Below, in pieces: positions 36,618 to 46,573 of a stretch of DNA of 64,000 bases. The notes under the pieces were generated by a model. The model was not told the origin of the DNA. It saw nothing but the letters and a program-made list of their open reading frames with translations, and made no database searches. The translations under genes were made by a program, and so were the position numbers. This stretch comes from Listeria cossartiae subsp. cayugensis (GTDB lineage Bacteria; Bacillota; Bacilli; Lactobacillales; Listeriaceae). Each line of letters starts with the position of its first letter. Position 1 is the first letter of the stretch. Where the stretch lies: contig NZ_JAARZC010000001.1 of NCBI RefSeq assembly GCF_014229095.1, forward strand, positions 930,001-994,000, read 5' to 3'.

Positions 36618-36929
36618 ATGGCTTTTGGTGTAAAACGCGATGAAATGGAATTATGGAAAGAAAAAGCAGCTCGTGGGGAGATTGCGATTATCACGCATTA
36701 TTGGTTAGATGATCGTTTCCCAGATTCAAAAACTGTAACCAAAGTTGCTTGTGTAGATTTGAAAAAACTGCAACAATGGGGAAAACAATATGGTTTAGCG
36801 CCAGATTGGATTGATAACCGTCGAAAAAACTTTCCGCATTATGATTTGTTTGGCGAGATGCAATTAGTCGTACTGAAAAAAGAAAAAGCCTTTGAACAAA
36901 TCGAGCGGTTTCATTTGGAGGAGAAATAA
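36618..36929 (+). CDS. YneQ-like hypothetical protein
   Basis: A 103-residue soluble protein with WLDDRFPDSKTVTKVACVDL and FPHYDLFGEMQLVVLKK. By order (thioesterase before, parE-parC region after) it matches B. subtilis YneQ. I know of no established function. The ribosome binding site (GGTAGTGAT) is weak. The next gene follows after 2 nt. Confidence 0.65.
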   Translation: MAFGVKRDEMELWKEKAARGEIAIITHYWLDDRFPDSKTVTKVACVDLKKLQQWGKQYGLAPDWIDNRRKNFPHYDLFGEMQLVVLKKEKAFEQIERFHLEEK

Positions 36930-36931
36930 CA

Positions 36932-37804
36932 ATGATTAAACTAGAAAATGAATTATTACTTGTGGAAATGAAAACAGCAGGCGCTGAATTAACACGTATT
37001 TCGCGTAAAGATACTGGAATTGAGTATTTATGGAATGCGGATAGTAAATTTTGGGGGCGTCATTCGCCAGTGTTATTTCCAACGGTTGGAAGACTAGTTG
37101 AGGACACTTACTTAGTAGATGGCAAGCCGTTTCACTTAGGACAACATGGTTTCGCTCGTGATCGTGATTTTCAAGTAATGGAGCAAACCGAAAATTCGGT
37201 GCGCTTTGAACTGGATTTTGACGAAGATTCATTAGCCATCTATCCTTACAAATTTAAATTATCTATTATTTATACGCTTGAAAAAGACACTGTCGCTGTT
37301 TCTTATGAAGTAGAAAACAGAGATGATAAACGCATTTACTTCTCTATCGGTGCGCATCCAGCATTTAATTTGCCACTAACAGAAGGTACTGCGTTTGAAG
37401 ACTATTATTTAGACTTTGGAACAAAAGAGAATTTAGAAACACTATGTTTAGAAGGACCTTATCGCAGCGGTGCAATTGAAAAAGTCGTGGATGAACCAGC
37501 GAGATATTTGCCGCTAAATTATGACTTATTTAAAAACGATGCACTGATTTTTGAAGCGTTGAAACAAAAAGAAGTGACAATCAAGTCGGATAAAACGCCG
37601 CATTTTGTGAAAGTAAGCTTCCAAGAATTCCCGTTTGTGGGGATTTGGACGGCAAAAGCTGGAACACCTTTCTTATGTATTGAACCGTGGTATGGCATTG
37701 CGGACGGGGCCGGAGAATCGGTTGAACTGCGAGATAAAGCAGGGATAGAGCACCTAGAACCAGAAGCCGTTTTCGCATCAGAATATACGATTACAGTAGG
37801 ATAA
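36932..37804 (+). CDS. Aldose 1-epimerase family protein (LacX-like)
   Basis: A 290-residue galactose-mutarotase-like beta-sandwich enzyme. Family features include FPTVGRL, the HGFARDRDF segment with a catalytic-type histidine, GAHPAFNLPL and CIEPWYG. It interconverts sugar anomers; the substrate is not clear from sequence, and related proteins act on hexose-6-phosphates. GGAGGAG lies within the end of the previous gene, so translation is coupled. Confidence 0.82.
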   Translation: MIKLENELLLVEMKTAGAELTRISRKDTGIEYLWNADSKFWGRHSPVLFPTVGRLVEDTYLVDGKPFHLGQHGFARDRDFQVMEQTENSVRFELDFDEDSLAIYPYKFKLSIIYTLEKDTVAVSYEVENRDDKRIYFSIGAHPAFNLPLTEGTAFEDYYLDFGTKENLETLCLEGPYRSGAIEKVVDEPARYLPLNYDLFKNDALIFEALKQKEVTIKSDKTPHFVKVSFQEFPFVGIWTAKAGTPFLCIEPWYGIADGAGESVELRDKAGIEHLEPEAVFASEYTITVG

Positions 37805-37808
37805 AGTA

Positions 37809-37844
37809 AAAACCCAGAAGAGCGACATGCATCTTCTGGGTTTT
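37809..37844. terminator. Bidirectional terminator
   Basis: A 12-bp perfect stem AAAACCCAGAAG/CTTCTGGGTTTT lies between the epimerase gene and plsY. Confidence 0.88.
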
Positions 37845-37845
37845 C

Positions 37846-38442
37846 TTACATCCATTTTATTTTTGGTTCTTCGCCGTTACGAATACGAGTAATGTTTGCT
37901 CGGTGGCGCCAAATAACAAATGTCGCGATACAAGCAACGAGAATAATCAAAATCCAATCTCCCATGAAAAAAGAAATAATTAAGGCTGCAAGTGCTCCAA
38001 TCATTGAGCTAAGCGATACATATTTGCTAAGTTTTAGGGTAACTAAGAAGACTACAAGTGCAGCTACAAACAGTAATGGCGCATACGCAAGGATAACACC
38101 CGCCGAAGTAGCAACCGCTTTTCCGCCTCGGAATCCAGCAAAAAGTGGGAAACTATGGCCGATAATTGCAAATGCTCCAGTAAGTAGCCAGAAATGATGG
38201 TCTACGTTTAATTGGAAGAAATATGGAAGTAATGTTGCGACAGTCCCCTTTAAAATGTCCATCACAGTAACGATGCTACCAGCTTTGATTCCAAGCACTC
38301 GGAAGGAATTCGTCGCCCCTAAGTTACCACTACCGAACTCGCGAATATCTTTTTTGTAGAAAATTTTGCCAATCCATAAACCAGATGGTATCGAACCAAT
38401 CACATAGGCTAATAAAGAAAGCAGAATTAAGTTAATTGTCAT
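37846..38442 (-). CDS. plsY: Acyl-phosphate glycerol-3-phosphate acyltransferase PlsY
   Basis: A 198-residue membrane enzyme that makes lysophosphatidic acid from acyl-phosphate, the first step of phospholipid synthesis. It has about five membrane helices and the three family motifs: [23 protein letters not shown] and [18 protein letters not shown]. The ATG at 38442 follows GAGGGG. An extended -10 (TGC TATAAT, 38488-38483) lies upstream. B. subtilis has its homologue (yneS) at the same place near parE-parC. Confidence 0.93.
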   Translation of the reverse strand: MTINLILLSLLAYVIGSIPSGLWIGKIFYKKDIREFGSGNLGATNSFRVLGIKAGSIVTVMDILKGTVATLLPYFFQLNVDHHFWLLTGAFAIIGHSFPLFAGFRGGKAVATSAGVILAYAPLLFVAALVVFLVTLKLSKYVSLSSMIGALAALIISFFMGDWILIILVACIATFVIWRHRANITRIRNGEEPKIKWM

Positions 38443-38540
38443 TTTTAAACCCCTCAAGAAGAAATGTTGTTTTCCATAAAGAATTATAGCACAAAATGAA
38501 GCAAATTGGCTAAATAGTTAGGACAAATCACGATGAAAAG

Positions 38541-38569
38541 TTGAAAAAACTGCAAAAATAGCTTATGAT
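38541..38569 (+). promoter_or_regulatory. Promoter of the CoA-binding gene
   Basis: TTGAAA (38541-38546) and TATGAT (38564-38569) are 17 bp apart. Confidence 0.7.
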
Positions 38570-38599
38570 TAGAAAGTATAGTAGGGGGCGATTAGACGA

Positions 38600-39007
38600 A
38601 TGCAAAATCCAACAAAAGAAGAAATCCGACATATTTTAAAGCAGGCAAAAGTAATCGCAGTCGTTGGTTTGAGTGATAACCCAGACCGCACAAGCTACCG
38701 AGTGAGTCAGATAATGCAGCAAGCTGGATACAAAATTATTCCAGTAAACCCTAATGCAGACGAAATTCTTGGCGAAAAAGCTGTTAAGAGCTTAACGGAT
38801 ATTGAGGAACATGTTGATATTGTTAATGTCTTTCGTCGTTCAGAGTTTTTACCTGATATAGCTAAGGCGTTTGACCAAATTGATGCAGATGTATTTTGGG
38901 CACAACTTGGCATTGTTAATCAGGAAGCATTTGATTTTTTGACAGAAAAAGGATATCCTACTGTCATGGATTATTGCATTAAGGTTGCTTATCAAGAAAT
39001 GGATTAA
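38600..39007 (+). CDS. CoA-binding domain protein (YneT-like)
   Basis: A 135-residue single Rossmann domain of the CoA_binding_2 family: AVVGLSDNPDRTSYRVS holds the nucleotide loop, then IIPVNPNADEILG and VDIVNVFRR. B. subtilis YneT occupies the same position before parE. It is predicted to bind CoA or an acyl-CoA; no enzymatic function is known to me. GGGGGCG precedes the ATG. Confidence 0.8.
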   Translation: MQNPTKEEIRHILKQAKVIAVVGLSDNPDRTSYRVSQIMQQAGYKIIPVNPNADEILGEKAVKSLTDIEEHVDIVNVFRRSEFLPDIAKAFDQIDADVFWAQLGIVNQEAFDFLTEKGYPTVMDYCIKVAYQEMD

Positions 39008-39028
39008 TAAATGACCATTTTTGAAGGA

Positions 39029-39059
39029 AGCAGGTTCTTATAGCAGAGCCTGTTTTTTT
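39029..39059 (+). terminator. Terminator before parE
   Basis: CAGGTTC/GAGCCTG with one G-U pair and a TTTTTTT tail. Confidence 0.75.
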
Positions 39060-39109
39060 ATGAAAACGAATTTGTCACCAAACTATCACTTTATTAATTA
39101 GTTGGTTAA

Positions 39110-39118
39110 TGCTATTCT
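39110..39118 (+). promoter_or_regulatory. Extended -10 of parE-parC
   Basis: TGC followed by TATTCT, 71 bp before the parE start. No good -35 is visible. Confidence 0.4.
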
Positions 39119-39188
39119 GATAAGGTGGTTTTTAAGCGAATAGCAACATAATAGTTGTAGATTGACGGAATGAAGGGAGTTTTGAAAT

Positions 39189-41156
39189 ATGAATCGGAAT
39201 GATTATAATGATGATTCTATTCAGGTGCTTGAAGGACTGGAAGCGGTCCGGAAACGCCCAGCGATGTATATTGGTTCTACCGATGTCCGCGGGCTGCACC
39301 ATTTAGTATATGAAATAGTGGACAACTCGGTCGATGAGACCCTTGCTGGTTTTGGTAAGAAAATTGTTGTGACACTTCATGAAGACAATAGTGTTAGCGT
39401 GAGCGATGAAGGTCGCGGGATGCCTGTTGGGATGCACAAAACTGGCAAACCCACAGTAGAAGTTATTTTAACCGTTCTTCATGCCGGCGGTAAATTCGGC
39501 CAAGAAGGCGGCTACAAAACTAGTGGTGGACTCCACGGTGTTGGTTCATCCGTTGTAAATGCACTTTCTGAATGGTTAGTAGTTACAATTAACCGTGACG
39601 GCGCAACCTACCAACAAAAATTTAAAGACGGCGGAAAGCCTGATGGAACACTGAAAAAAATCGGAAAATCAAAAGCCACTGGGACAACAATTCGCTTTAA
39701 ACCAGATCCAGCGATTTTTCCAACCACTTCATTTAACTATGAAACATTATCGGAACGTCTAAGAGAATCAGCGTTTCTTTTAAAAGGGATGTTAATCGAA
39801 TTAATTGATGAACGTGTAGGTATGGCAGAGGCTTTCCACTTTGAAGAAGGTGTGAAAAACTTTGTTGAATATATTAATGAAGGCAAAGATGTGCTTCATC
39901 CAGTAGCTAGCTTTGAAGGAGAAAATGCGACCATTGAAGTAGAAATGGCGTTCCAATTCAATGATGGTTACTCTGAAAACATCTTGAGTTTCGTTAATAA
40001 CGTTCGAACTCGCGGAGCAGGTTCCCATGAATCAGGTATGAAAGCTGCGATGACACGGATTTTCAATGATTATGCTCGTCGGGTGAATCTTTTAAAAGAA
40101 AAAGATAAAAACCTCGAAGGTAGCGATATTCGCGAAGGCCTATCTGCGGTGCTTTCTATCCGTGTTCCAGAAAAAATCCTTCAATTCGAAGGACAAACGA
40201 AAGAAAAATTAGGGACGCAGGAAGCTCGCCAGGCGGTTGATGCTGTAGTGGCGGAACATTTAGCTTACTTCCTTGCTGAAAACCCAGAAACAAGCTCACT
40301 TCTCGTTAAAAAGGCTGTTAAAGCCCGTGAAGCAAGAGAAGCTGCAAGAAAAGCCCGTGAAGAAACGCGTAACGGCAAGAAAAAGAAACGTTCAGAAACA
40401 CTTCTTTCTGGAAAGTTAACGCCAGCACAATCACGAAACCCTAACAAAAATGAACTTTACCTAGTCGAAGGAGACTCGGCGGGAGGTTCAGCAAAACAAG
40501 GTCGTGACCGCCGTTTCCAAGCTATTTTGCCACTTCGAGGAAAAGTAATTAATACCGAGAAAGCAAAACTACAAGATATCTTAAAAAATGAAGAAATTAG
40601 CACGATTATCCATACAGTTGGTGCGGGTGTTGGTACCGAGTTTGATGTCGAGGATTGTAACTATGACAAAGTAGTTATCATGACCGATGCCGATACCGAT
40701 GGCGCCCACATTCAAGTATTGCTACTAACATTCTTCTATCGTTACATGCGTCCGCTTGTTGAAGCTGGTAAAGTATTCATTGCCTTGCCACCACTTTACA
40801 AAGTCAGCCGCGGTTCCGGTAAAAAAGAAGTAATCGAATATGCCTGGACAGATGAAGAATTAGATTCTGCCATCCAAAAAATCGGTAAAGGCTACATGAT
40901 CCAACGTTACAAAGGTCTTGGTGAGATGAACGCCGATCAACTTTGGGAAACAACGATGAATCCAGATACACGTACATTAATTCGTGTGCGAGTGGACGAT
41001 TCTGCGCGTGCTGAACGCCGTGTGGCAACACTGATGGGTGATAAAGTTGAACCTAGACGTCAGTGGATTGAAAAGCATGTTGAGTTTTCTATGGAAGATA
41101 GCCAAAACATTTTAGAAAATGAAAACATGATGGTTGAGGAGGCGAAAGACATTTGA
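39189..41156 (+). CDS. parE: DNA topoisomerase IV subunit B
   Basis: A 655-residue ATPase subunit of topoisomerase IV, which unlinks daughter chromosomes. The GHKL ATPase domain has [30 protein letters not shown] and GGLHGVGSS. The Toprim domain has [20 protein letters not shown] and [11 protein letters not shown]. It is assigned to ParE, not GyrB, by the partner gene and the parC overlap. The stop overlaps the TTG of parC by 4 nt. Confidence 0.95.
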   Translation: MNRNDYNDDSIQVLEGLEAVRKRPAMYIGSTDVRGLHHLVYEIVDNSVDETLAGFGKKIVVTLHEDNSVSVSDEGRGMPVGMHKTGKPTVEVILTVLHAGGKFGQEGGYKTSGGLHGVGSSVVNALSEWLVVTINRDGATYQQKFKDGGKPDGTLKKIGKSKATGTTIRFKPDPAIFPTTSFNYETLSERLRESAFLLKGMLIELIDERVGMAEAFHFEEGVKNFVEYINEGKDVLHPVASFEGENATIEVEMAFQFNDGYSENILSFVNNVRTRGAGSHESGMKAAMTRIFNDYARRVNLLKEKDKNLEGSDIREGLSAVLSIRVPEKILQFEGQTKEKLGTQEARQAVDAVVAEHLAYFLAENPETSSLLVKKAVKAREAREAARKAREETRNGKKKKRSETLLSGKLTPAQSRNPNKNELYLVEGDSAGGSAKQGRDRRFQAILPLRGKVINTEKAKLQDILKNEEISTIIHTVGAGVGTEFDVEDCNYDKVVIMTDADTDGAHIQVLLLTFFYRYMRPLVEAGKVFIALPPLYKVSRGSGKKEVIEYAWTDEELDSAIQKIGKGYMIQRYKGLGEMNADQLWETTMNPDTRTLIRVRVDDSARAERRVATLMGDKVEPRRQWIEKHVEFSMEDSQNILENENMMVEEAKDI

Positions 41157-43612
41157 GTAATCCAGAACAACATATCCAAGACTTAGCGCTAGAAGAAGTT
41201 ATGGGCGACCGTTTTGGTAGATATAGTAAATATATTATTCAAGAACGTGCGCTTCCAGATGTTCGTGACGGACTGAAACCAGTACAACGCCGGATTTTAT
41301 TCGCAATGAATGTCGAAGGAAATACAGCCGAAAAAGGTTTCCGTAAATCTGCCAAAACAGTCGGAAACGTTATCGGTAATTACCATCCACATGGTGACTC
41401 TTCCGTTTATGAAGCAATGGTACGGATGAGTCAAGACTGGAAAGTACGTAATATGTTAATTGAAATGCACGGAAATAACGGTAGTGTCGATGGTGATCCA
41501 CCAGCTGCAATGCGTTATACCGAAGCTCGACTTTCACCGATTTCAGCAGAATTACTACGCGATATCGAAAAAGAAACAGTCGATTTTATTCCTAACTTTG
41601 ACGATACTTCCAGTGAGCCAACTGTTTTACCAGCGCGTTTCCCGAACCTTTTAGTAAACGGGTCTACTGGTATTTCCGCGGGTTATGCGACAGATATTCC
41701 GCCGCATAATTTAACCGAAATCATTGAAGCTGTCATCAAACGATTAGATAACCCGCTTTGCACAACCGATGATATTATGAAAATTGTCAAAGGTCCAGAT
41801 TTCCCAACAGGTGGGATTATTCAAGGGATTGACGGTATTCGTAAAGCATATCAAACGGGTAAAGGACGCGTTGTCGTTCGTTCCAAAACAGAAATTGAAG
41901 ATATCCGTGGCGGCAGAAAACAAATTACCATTCACGAAATTCCTTATGAAGTGAATAAAGCTAATTTAGTTAAACGCATGGACGAACTTCGTATTGAGAA
42001 AAAAATTGAAGGTATTTCAGAAGTGCGCGATGAAACAGACCGTACTGGACTTCGTATCGCAGTGGAACTTAAAAAAGATGCCAATGCAGAAGGCGTACTG
42101 AATTACTTATTTAAAAATACAGATTTACAAGTGAGCTATAATTTCAATATGGTCGCTATCAATAGAAAACGTCCTGAGCTAATGGGAATTATCCCGATGC
42201 TTGACGCGTATATTGACCATCAAAAAGAAATCATTACTAAGCGCTCTGAATATGATATCCGTAAAGCACGCGCGCGCCAACATATTTTAGAAGGATTAAT
42301 TAAAGCACTTTCTATTTTAGATGAAGTCATCAAATTAATCCGTGGCTCGAAAGATAAACGTGATGCGAAATTAAACTTACAAACAAACTATGATTTCAGC
42401 GAAAAACAAGCAGAAGCGATTGTATCTTTACAACTGTATCGTTTAACAAATACAGATATTCATGAACTTCAAAGTGAAGCTGCATCTCTAGCAGAGCAAA
42501 TTAGTGTTCTTGAAAAAATCCTAGGTGATGAAGCAGAACTTGTTGCTGTTCTAAAAGAAGAGCTAGTGGAAATCAAGAAAAAATACAAAACTGCCCGCCG
42601 TACAGAAGTGCAAGCAGAAATCACTGAAATCAAAATCGACACGGAAGTACTTGTTGCTAACGAAGACGTGATTGTTTCTGTGACGAAAGAAGGCTATGTG
42701 AAACGTACAAGCCAACGTTCTTACGCCGCTTCAAATGGTGCAGAACTAGCGATGAAAGAAGCCGACCATGCCATCTTCATTCAAAAAATGAATTCACTCG
42801 ATTCGCTCTTGTTATTCACGAGCAAAGGGAATTTCATTTATCGACCAGTGCATGAGTTGCCAGATATTCGTTGGAAAAATCTCGGTGATCACGTTAGCCA
42901 CTTGGCCAGCGATTTATCAGCAGGTGAAGAAATTCGTTCCGCCATTGCAATTCAAGCCTTTACGGAAGAAAAACGATTTTTATTCGTTACCAAAAACGGC
43001 ATGACCAAGCAATCGGCTATCACGAATTACAAACCACAGCGCTATTCTAAGTCAATGATGGCAATTAAACTAAAAGATGATGATGAGCTGTTAAGTGTTC
43101 ATTTGATTGATGGCACAGAAGATATTTTCTTAGCAACAAAAAATGGTTACGGTCTTCGCTATTCCATTACTGAAATCCCAGAGTCCGGCGCAAGAACGGC
43201 CGGCGTGAAAGCTATTAATTTAAAACAAGATGATATCGTTGTTGGCGGTGTTGTAATTACGCCTAACGAACAAAAACATATCCTTCTCGCAACACAACGA
43301 GGTTCACTTAAACAAATGAAAGCAAGTGAATTCGAACCAATTTCTAGAGCAAAACGTGGCTTACTAATGTTACGCGAACTGAAAAGTAACCCGCATCGCT
43401 TCATAGGGTTAACGCTTGCTGATAATAACGACCATTTATTTATCGAAACAAATACAGATCAAGTAGTCGAAATAGACATCAATAATCTACGGATAACAGA
43501 TCGCTATTCTAACGGCTCATTTGTATTAGATGAAACAATGGAAGGAGAACCAACATCTATTTGGTTGGCAATTCCTGAAATCAAAGATACAACAGACGCA
43601 AAAGACGAATAA
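41153..43612 (+). CDS. parC: DNA topoisomerase IV subunit A
   Basis: An 819-residue DNA-cleaving subunit. The catalytic Tyr122 is in [10 protein letters not shown]. The quinolone-determining region reads [12 protein letters not shown] with Ser83 and Glu87, equivalent to the wild-type Ser80 and Glu84 of S. aureus GrlA, so no classical resistance change is present there. The C-terminal beta-pinwheel covers about 500-800. It starts at TTG inside the parE stop with GGAGG upstream. Confidence 0.95.
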   Translation: MSNPEQHIQDLALEEVMGDRFGRYSKYIIQERALPDVRDGLKPVQRRILFAMNVEGNTAEKGFRKSAKTVGNVIGNYHPHGDSSVYEAMVRMSQDWKVRNMLIEMHGNNGSVDGDPPAAMRYTEARLSPISAELLRDIEKETVDFIPNFDDTSSEPTVLPARFPNLLVNGSTGISAGYATDIPPHNLTEIIEAVIKRLDNPLCTTDDIMKIVKGPDFPTGGIIQGIDGIRKAYQTGKGRVVVRSKTEIEDIRGGRKQITIHEIPYEVNKANLVKRMDELRIEKKIEGISEVRDETDRTGLRIAVELKKDANAEGVLNYLFKNTDLQVSYNFNMVAINRKRPELMGIIPMLDAYIDHQKEIITKRSEYDIRKARARQHILEGLIKALSILDEVIKLIRGSKDKRDAKLNLQTNYDFSEKQAEAIVSLQLYRLTNTDIHELQSEAASLAEQISVLEKILGDEAELVAVLKEELVEIKKKYKTARRTEVQAEITEIKIDTEVLVANEDVIVSVTKEGYVKRTSQRSYAASNGAELAMKEADHAIFIQKMNSLDSLLLFTSKGNFIYRPVHELPDIRWKNLGDHVSHLASDLSAGEEIRSAIAIQAFTEEKRFLFVTKNGMTKQSAITNYKPQRYSKSMMAIKLKDDDELLSVHLIDGTEDIFLATKNGYGLRYSITEIPESGARTAGVKAINLKQDDIVVGGVVITPNEQKHILLATQRGSLKQMKASEFEPISRAKRGLLMLRELKSNPHRFIGLTLADNNDHLFIETNTDQVVEIDINNLRITDRYSNGSFVLDETMEGEPTSIWLAIPEIKDTTDAKDE

Positions 43613-43616
43613 TCAT

Positions 43617-43657
43617 AAAAAGAGTTCTTGTATAGAAATATGCAAGGATTCTTTTTT
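43617..43657 (+). terminator. parC terminator
   Basis: A 14-bp stem (AAAAAGAGTTCTTG with CAAGGATTCTTTTT, two G-U pairs) followed by Ts. Confidence 0.88.
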
Positions 43658-43693
43658 TTGATATAATGACAAAGAATAAGAGGAGGGAAACGC

Positions 43694-44161
43694 ATGGCAG
43701 AAAAAATGAATGTAGAAAGTTTTAATTTAGACCATACGAAAGTAAAAGCACCTTTTGTGAGACTAGCGGGAACGAAAGTGGGTGTCCACGGAGACGAAAT
43801 TTACAAATATGATGTTCGCTTTAAACAACCTAATAAAGAACATATGGAAATGCCGGCGCTACACTCTTTAGAACATTTAATGGCAGAACTTGCTAGAAAT
43901 CATACCGATAAATTAGTAGACATTAGTCCAATGGGATGCCAAACAGGTTTCTACGTATCATTGATAAATCATAGTGACTACGATGATGTGCTAGAAATCA
44001 TCGCGACAACATTAAACGATGTTATCCAGGCAACTGAAGTTCCAGCATGCAATGAAGTTCAATGCGGCTGGGCAGCGAGCCATAGTTTAGAAGGCGCCCA
44101 AGCTTTGGCGGCGGAATTTCTAGCTAAAAGAAGCGAATGGAAAAATGTATTTGGCGAATAA
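43694..44161 (+). CDS. luxS: S-ribosylhomocysteine lyase LuxS
   Basis: A 155-residue metalloenzyme that cleaves S-ribosylhomocysteine to homocysteine and DPD, the precursor of autoinducer-2. Metal ligands are His57 and His61 in [10 protein letters not shown] (with Glu60 as catalytic base) and Cys124 in EVQCGW. The catalytic cysteine is Cys82 in MGCQTGFY. Length is normal. GAGGAGG precedes the ATG. Confidence 0.96.
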   Translation: MAEKMNVESFNLDHTKVKAPFVRLAGTKVGVHGDEIYKYDVRFKQPNKEHMEMPALHSLEHLMAELARNHTDKLVDISPMGCQTGFYVSLINHSDYDDVLEIIATTLNDVIQATEVPACNEVQCGWAASHSLEGAQALAAEFLAKRSEWKNVFGE

Positions 44162-44165
44162 AAGT

Positions 44166-44202
44166 AAAGTATCTAGTCTTTAAATAGGCTAGATGCTTTT
44201 TT
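44166..44202 (+). terminator. luxS terminator
   Basis: A 13-bp stem (AAAGTATCTAGTC with GGCTAGATGCTTT) and a TTTTT tail. Confidence 0.85.
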
Positions 44203-44210
44203 GTATACTC

Positions 44211-44363
44211 AATAATGAAAGCGCATTCTCAATAAATGACACATTTTCGACATATTTATTGATTTTTTAGTAGTGTATGAAATACTGGGGAAACAGCACT
44301 TCTACAGCGGTTTGTCTTATTTATAATCATTATTAATTGAGTGTGCGAGTAATTTGCCTTAAA
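44211..44363 (+). other. Gap upstream of the first internalin promoter
   Basis: No gene is visible. The segment resembles the region before the third internalin gene (about 48460-48596), for example TAGTAGTGTATGAAATACT here against TAATAGTGCGTGGAATACT there, so the duplicated unit includes sequence well upstream of the promoter. Confidence 0.5.
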
Positions 44364-44410
44364 ATGTTCACAATTTGTCCATTGGTATATACCGAAATCG
44401 GGTATATAAT
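44364..44410 (+). promoter_or_regulatory. Internalin promoter 1 with CACAA box
   Basis: ATGTTCACAA (44364-44373), an 8-bp gap, TTGGTA (44382-44387), a 17-bp spacer, TATAAT (44405-44410). The leader is about 75 nt. Confidence 0.75.
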
Positions 44411-44490
44411 TTAAATCATTAAGGCAAGCGATTAGCTGTCTTAAAGGTTTTCAATGACAAGCATTCTAATTAAGAGAGGAACAACACAAG

Positions 44491-46269
44491 ATGTCAATCA
44501 AATCCAAAATTATGAAAATCGGAGTTTGTAGTGTAATGGTACTTGTACCTCTATCCCAAACTTCTTTTCCAGGTTTTGCTGCTGAGGAAATAGGAACAGA
44601 CACAGGTCAGGGAGCTATTAATATTCCTGATTCAGTATTAAAAGCTACTTTGAATAGTAACTTAGGTCAAGCAAGCACGGCAGATATTACAGAAGCTCAG
44701 ATGTCGAGTCTTACGGGTCTTAATTTAAGTGGTAATATTACTGACTTAACAGGACTTGAATATGCGAAAAACCTTAACATGTTAACTATCTCGGATATAA
44801 GTGCAGGTAGCTATGCACCGATAGCGCAATTAACTAATTTAGAATACTTGACTATTACAGGTTCTAATGTAACTTCAATTGCGATACCAGATTTAACGAG
44901 TTTAACAGCTTTAAAAAGTTTGAGCATAACTAATACTAGCATAGATAATTCCGTATACTCTAAAATTAATAATATTTCGAGTTTAGCTAGCCTTAATTTG
45001 AAGGGTAATAAAAATATCACTAATGTTACAAATCTTAAAAGTTTGCCTAATCTATCTACTTTAGTAGTAGAAGATTGTCAGATAGCTGATTATAAAGGTG
45101 TAGAAGATTTCCCGCGACTAACAAATTTTCAAGGCGGAAAACAAGCATTTGCATCTCAAGCAGTGACAGAAATTAAGAGCAATATCCTTAATTATGATGC
45201 AAAAGCGCAAACCATGTTTATTCCTTTTAGCTTATTGACGCCTAATTCTTTAACCAATTTTGATGGTTCCAAGATTAGTCCTTCCTTTAAACTATATGAA
45301 TATGAAGTGGAGTTGAGCACTGGAGCTGTTGCTGATAGTAAAATGACTGCTACGGCTGAGGGGATAACTATTAACGGCGTGACTCCAGCTGATTTTGACC
45401 AAATTGAAAATTTTACAGTCTCCACATTATTTGATGTTAGAAAAGCAACAAAACCTGCTAATTTAGCAACTGGCTATGGTATCAGTAACTCTTCTGTTAA
45501 AGGGAAATTCACAGTTGACCACTCTGTAAGTATTACAGCCGAAGATAACATCTCTTATATAGCTGGCGAAACAGTAACACCAGAAAAATTCTTAACAGAT
45601 ATTAACGCAAATGCTAATGGTCCGACAGTAACAAGTGACGTTGCAGAAAAAGTCGATTTTACAAAAGCTGGAACATACACTGTTACACTTAACGCAGAAA
45701 ATTCAACAGGTGTTAAAAGTGAACCAATGCAAGTAACAGTTACAATCATTGAAAAAACAGCCATTACAGCTGATCTAGAAGTGACATATGAGCTTGATGA
45801 AGCAAAAACAGAAGAAGAATTTTTGGCTGACATCAAAGCTGCAACAAATGATGAAACACCAATTACAAGTGATTTCGCCACTGCAGTAGACTTCACGAAA
45901 GCCGGCGAATACACAGTAACATTAAATGCAGAATCAGATGTCCAAAAAGCAGACCCACTTACTGTAAAAGTAAAAATTAATGAAAAACCAGTAGATCCAG
46001 TGACACCAACACCAGATCCAGATCCGACGCCAGATCCAGACGATCCAACGACGGACCCAGATAATCCAGCGCCAACACCTACAAAAGGTAAAGCTAGTCA
46101 ATCTGGTAGTTTAACAAGAAAATCTACAAAGTCTAGAGCTTCTTATTCAGCTCAATCAACTATCAACACAATAAAATTACCAAAAACAGGGGATTCGTTA
46201 CCAGCAACAGGTGTAGTCGTGGGATTCTTAGTCTTAGGATTAGGCGTTATGATTGCTCGTAAAAAATAG
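44491..46269 (+). CDS. LPXTG-anchored internalin-like LRR protein 1
   Basis: A 592-residue surface protein with a signal peptide (about 1-31, ending GFAAEE), an N-cap, and leucine-rich repeats of about 20-23 residues (roughly 75-215, such as LTNLEYLTITGSNVTSIAIP). A beta-rich inter-repeat region (220-340), two tandem Ig-like domains (about 345-420 and 425-497) and a Pro/Asp-rich linker (501-530) follow. LPKTG at 563-567 with a hydrophobic helix and ARKK tail is the sortase signal. LPATG follows at 570-574. It is probably wall-linked by sortase A; the ligand is unknown. It resembles EGD-e lmo1289/lmo1290. Confidence 0.88.
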   Translation: MSIKSKIMKIGVCSVMVLVPLSQTSFPGFAAEEIGTDTGQGAINIPDSVLKATLNSNLGQASTADITEAQMSSLTGLNLSGNITDLTGLEYAKNLNMLTISDISAGSYAPIAQLTNLEYLTITGSNVTSIAIPDLTSLTALKSLSITNTSIDNSVYSKINNISSLASLNLKGNKNITNVTNLKSLPNLSTLVVEDCQIADYKGVEDFPRLTNFQGGKQAFASQAVTEIKSNILNYDAKAQTMFIPFSLLTPNSLTNFDGSKISPSFKLYEYEVELSTGAVADSKMTATAEGITINGVTPADFDQIENFTVSTLFDVRKATKPANLATGYGISNSSVKGKFTVDHSVSITAEDNISYIAGETVTPEKFLTDINANANGPTVTSDVAEKVDFTKAGTYTVTLNAENSTGVKSEPMQVTVTIIEKTAITADLEVTYELDEAKTEEEFLADIKAATNDETPITSDFATAVDFTKAGEYTVTLNAESDVQKADPLTVKVKINEKPVDPVTPTPDPDPTPDPDDPTTDPDNPAPTPTKGKASQSGSLTRKSTKSRASYSAQSTINTIKLPKTGDSLPATGVVVGFLVLGLGVMIARKK

Positions 46270-46450
46270 ATAAATAATATAAAGAGATAAAGATTTCATA
46301 TTCAAAATTTGTTTTAGCGAAGAATTTTGTTCTTATAGGGAAAAGGGGAGCTAGTAATCCAAGCATTTTTTCCTGTAGTGCAAAGTTCTTCGTATTTTTA
46401 AACAGTTTTTTTAGATTTATAAGGCTTTATTGATTCGGGAAATCCATTAA
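46270..46450 (+). other. Gap between internalins 1 and 2
   Basis: No gene and no convincing terminator after internalin 1, unlike the other three, so read-through into internalin 2 is possible. The promoter of internalin 2 follows at 46451. Confidence 0.45.
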
Positions 46451-46496
46451 ATTGACACAATATAGTTGTTGTATTTAAGGCTTCCGACGATATAAT
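46451..46496 (+). promoter_or_regulatory. Internalin promoter 2 with CACAA box
   Basis: ATTGACACAA (46451-46460), an 8-bp gap, TTGTAT (46469-46474), a 16-bp spacer, TATAAT (46491-46496). The spacer is 1 bp shorter than in the other three. Confidence 0.7.
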
Positions 46497-46573
46497 CTGC
46501 TTATTTGATTGGGACTAGCCATTCCAAAGACTTTCAATAATAAGTAACTTGAAAATAGAAAGGAACAACCAAG

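Noticed and set aside
44364-44373. PrfA box at the internalin promoters
   Set aside because: The boxes lack the TTAACA...TGTTAA halves; only a partial TTGT/ACAA symmetry is seen.
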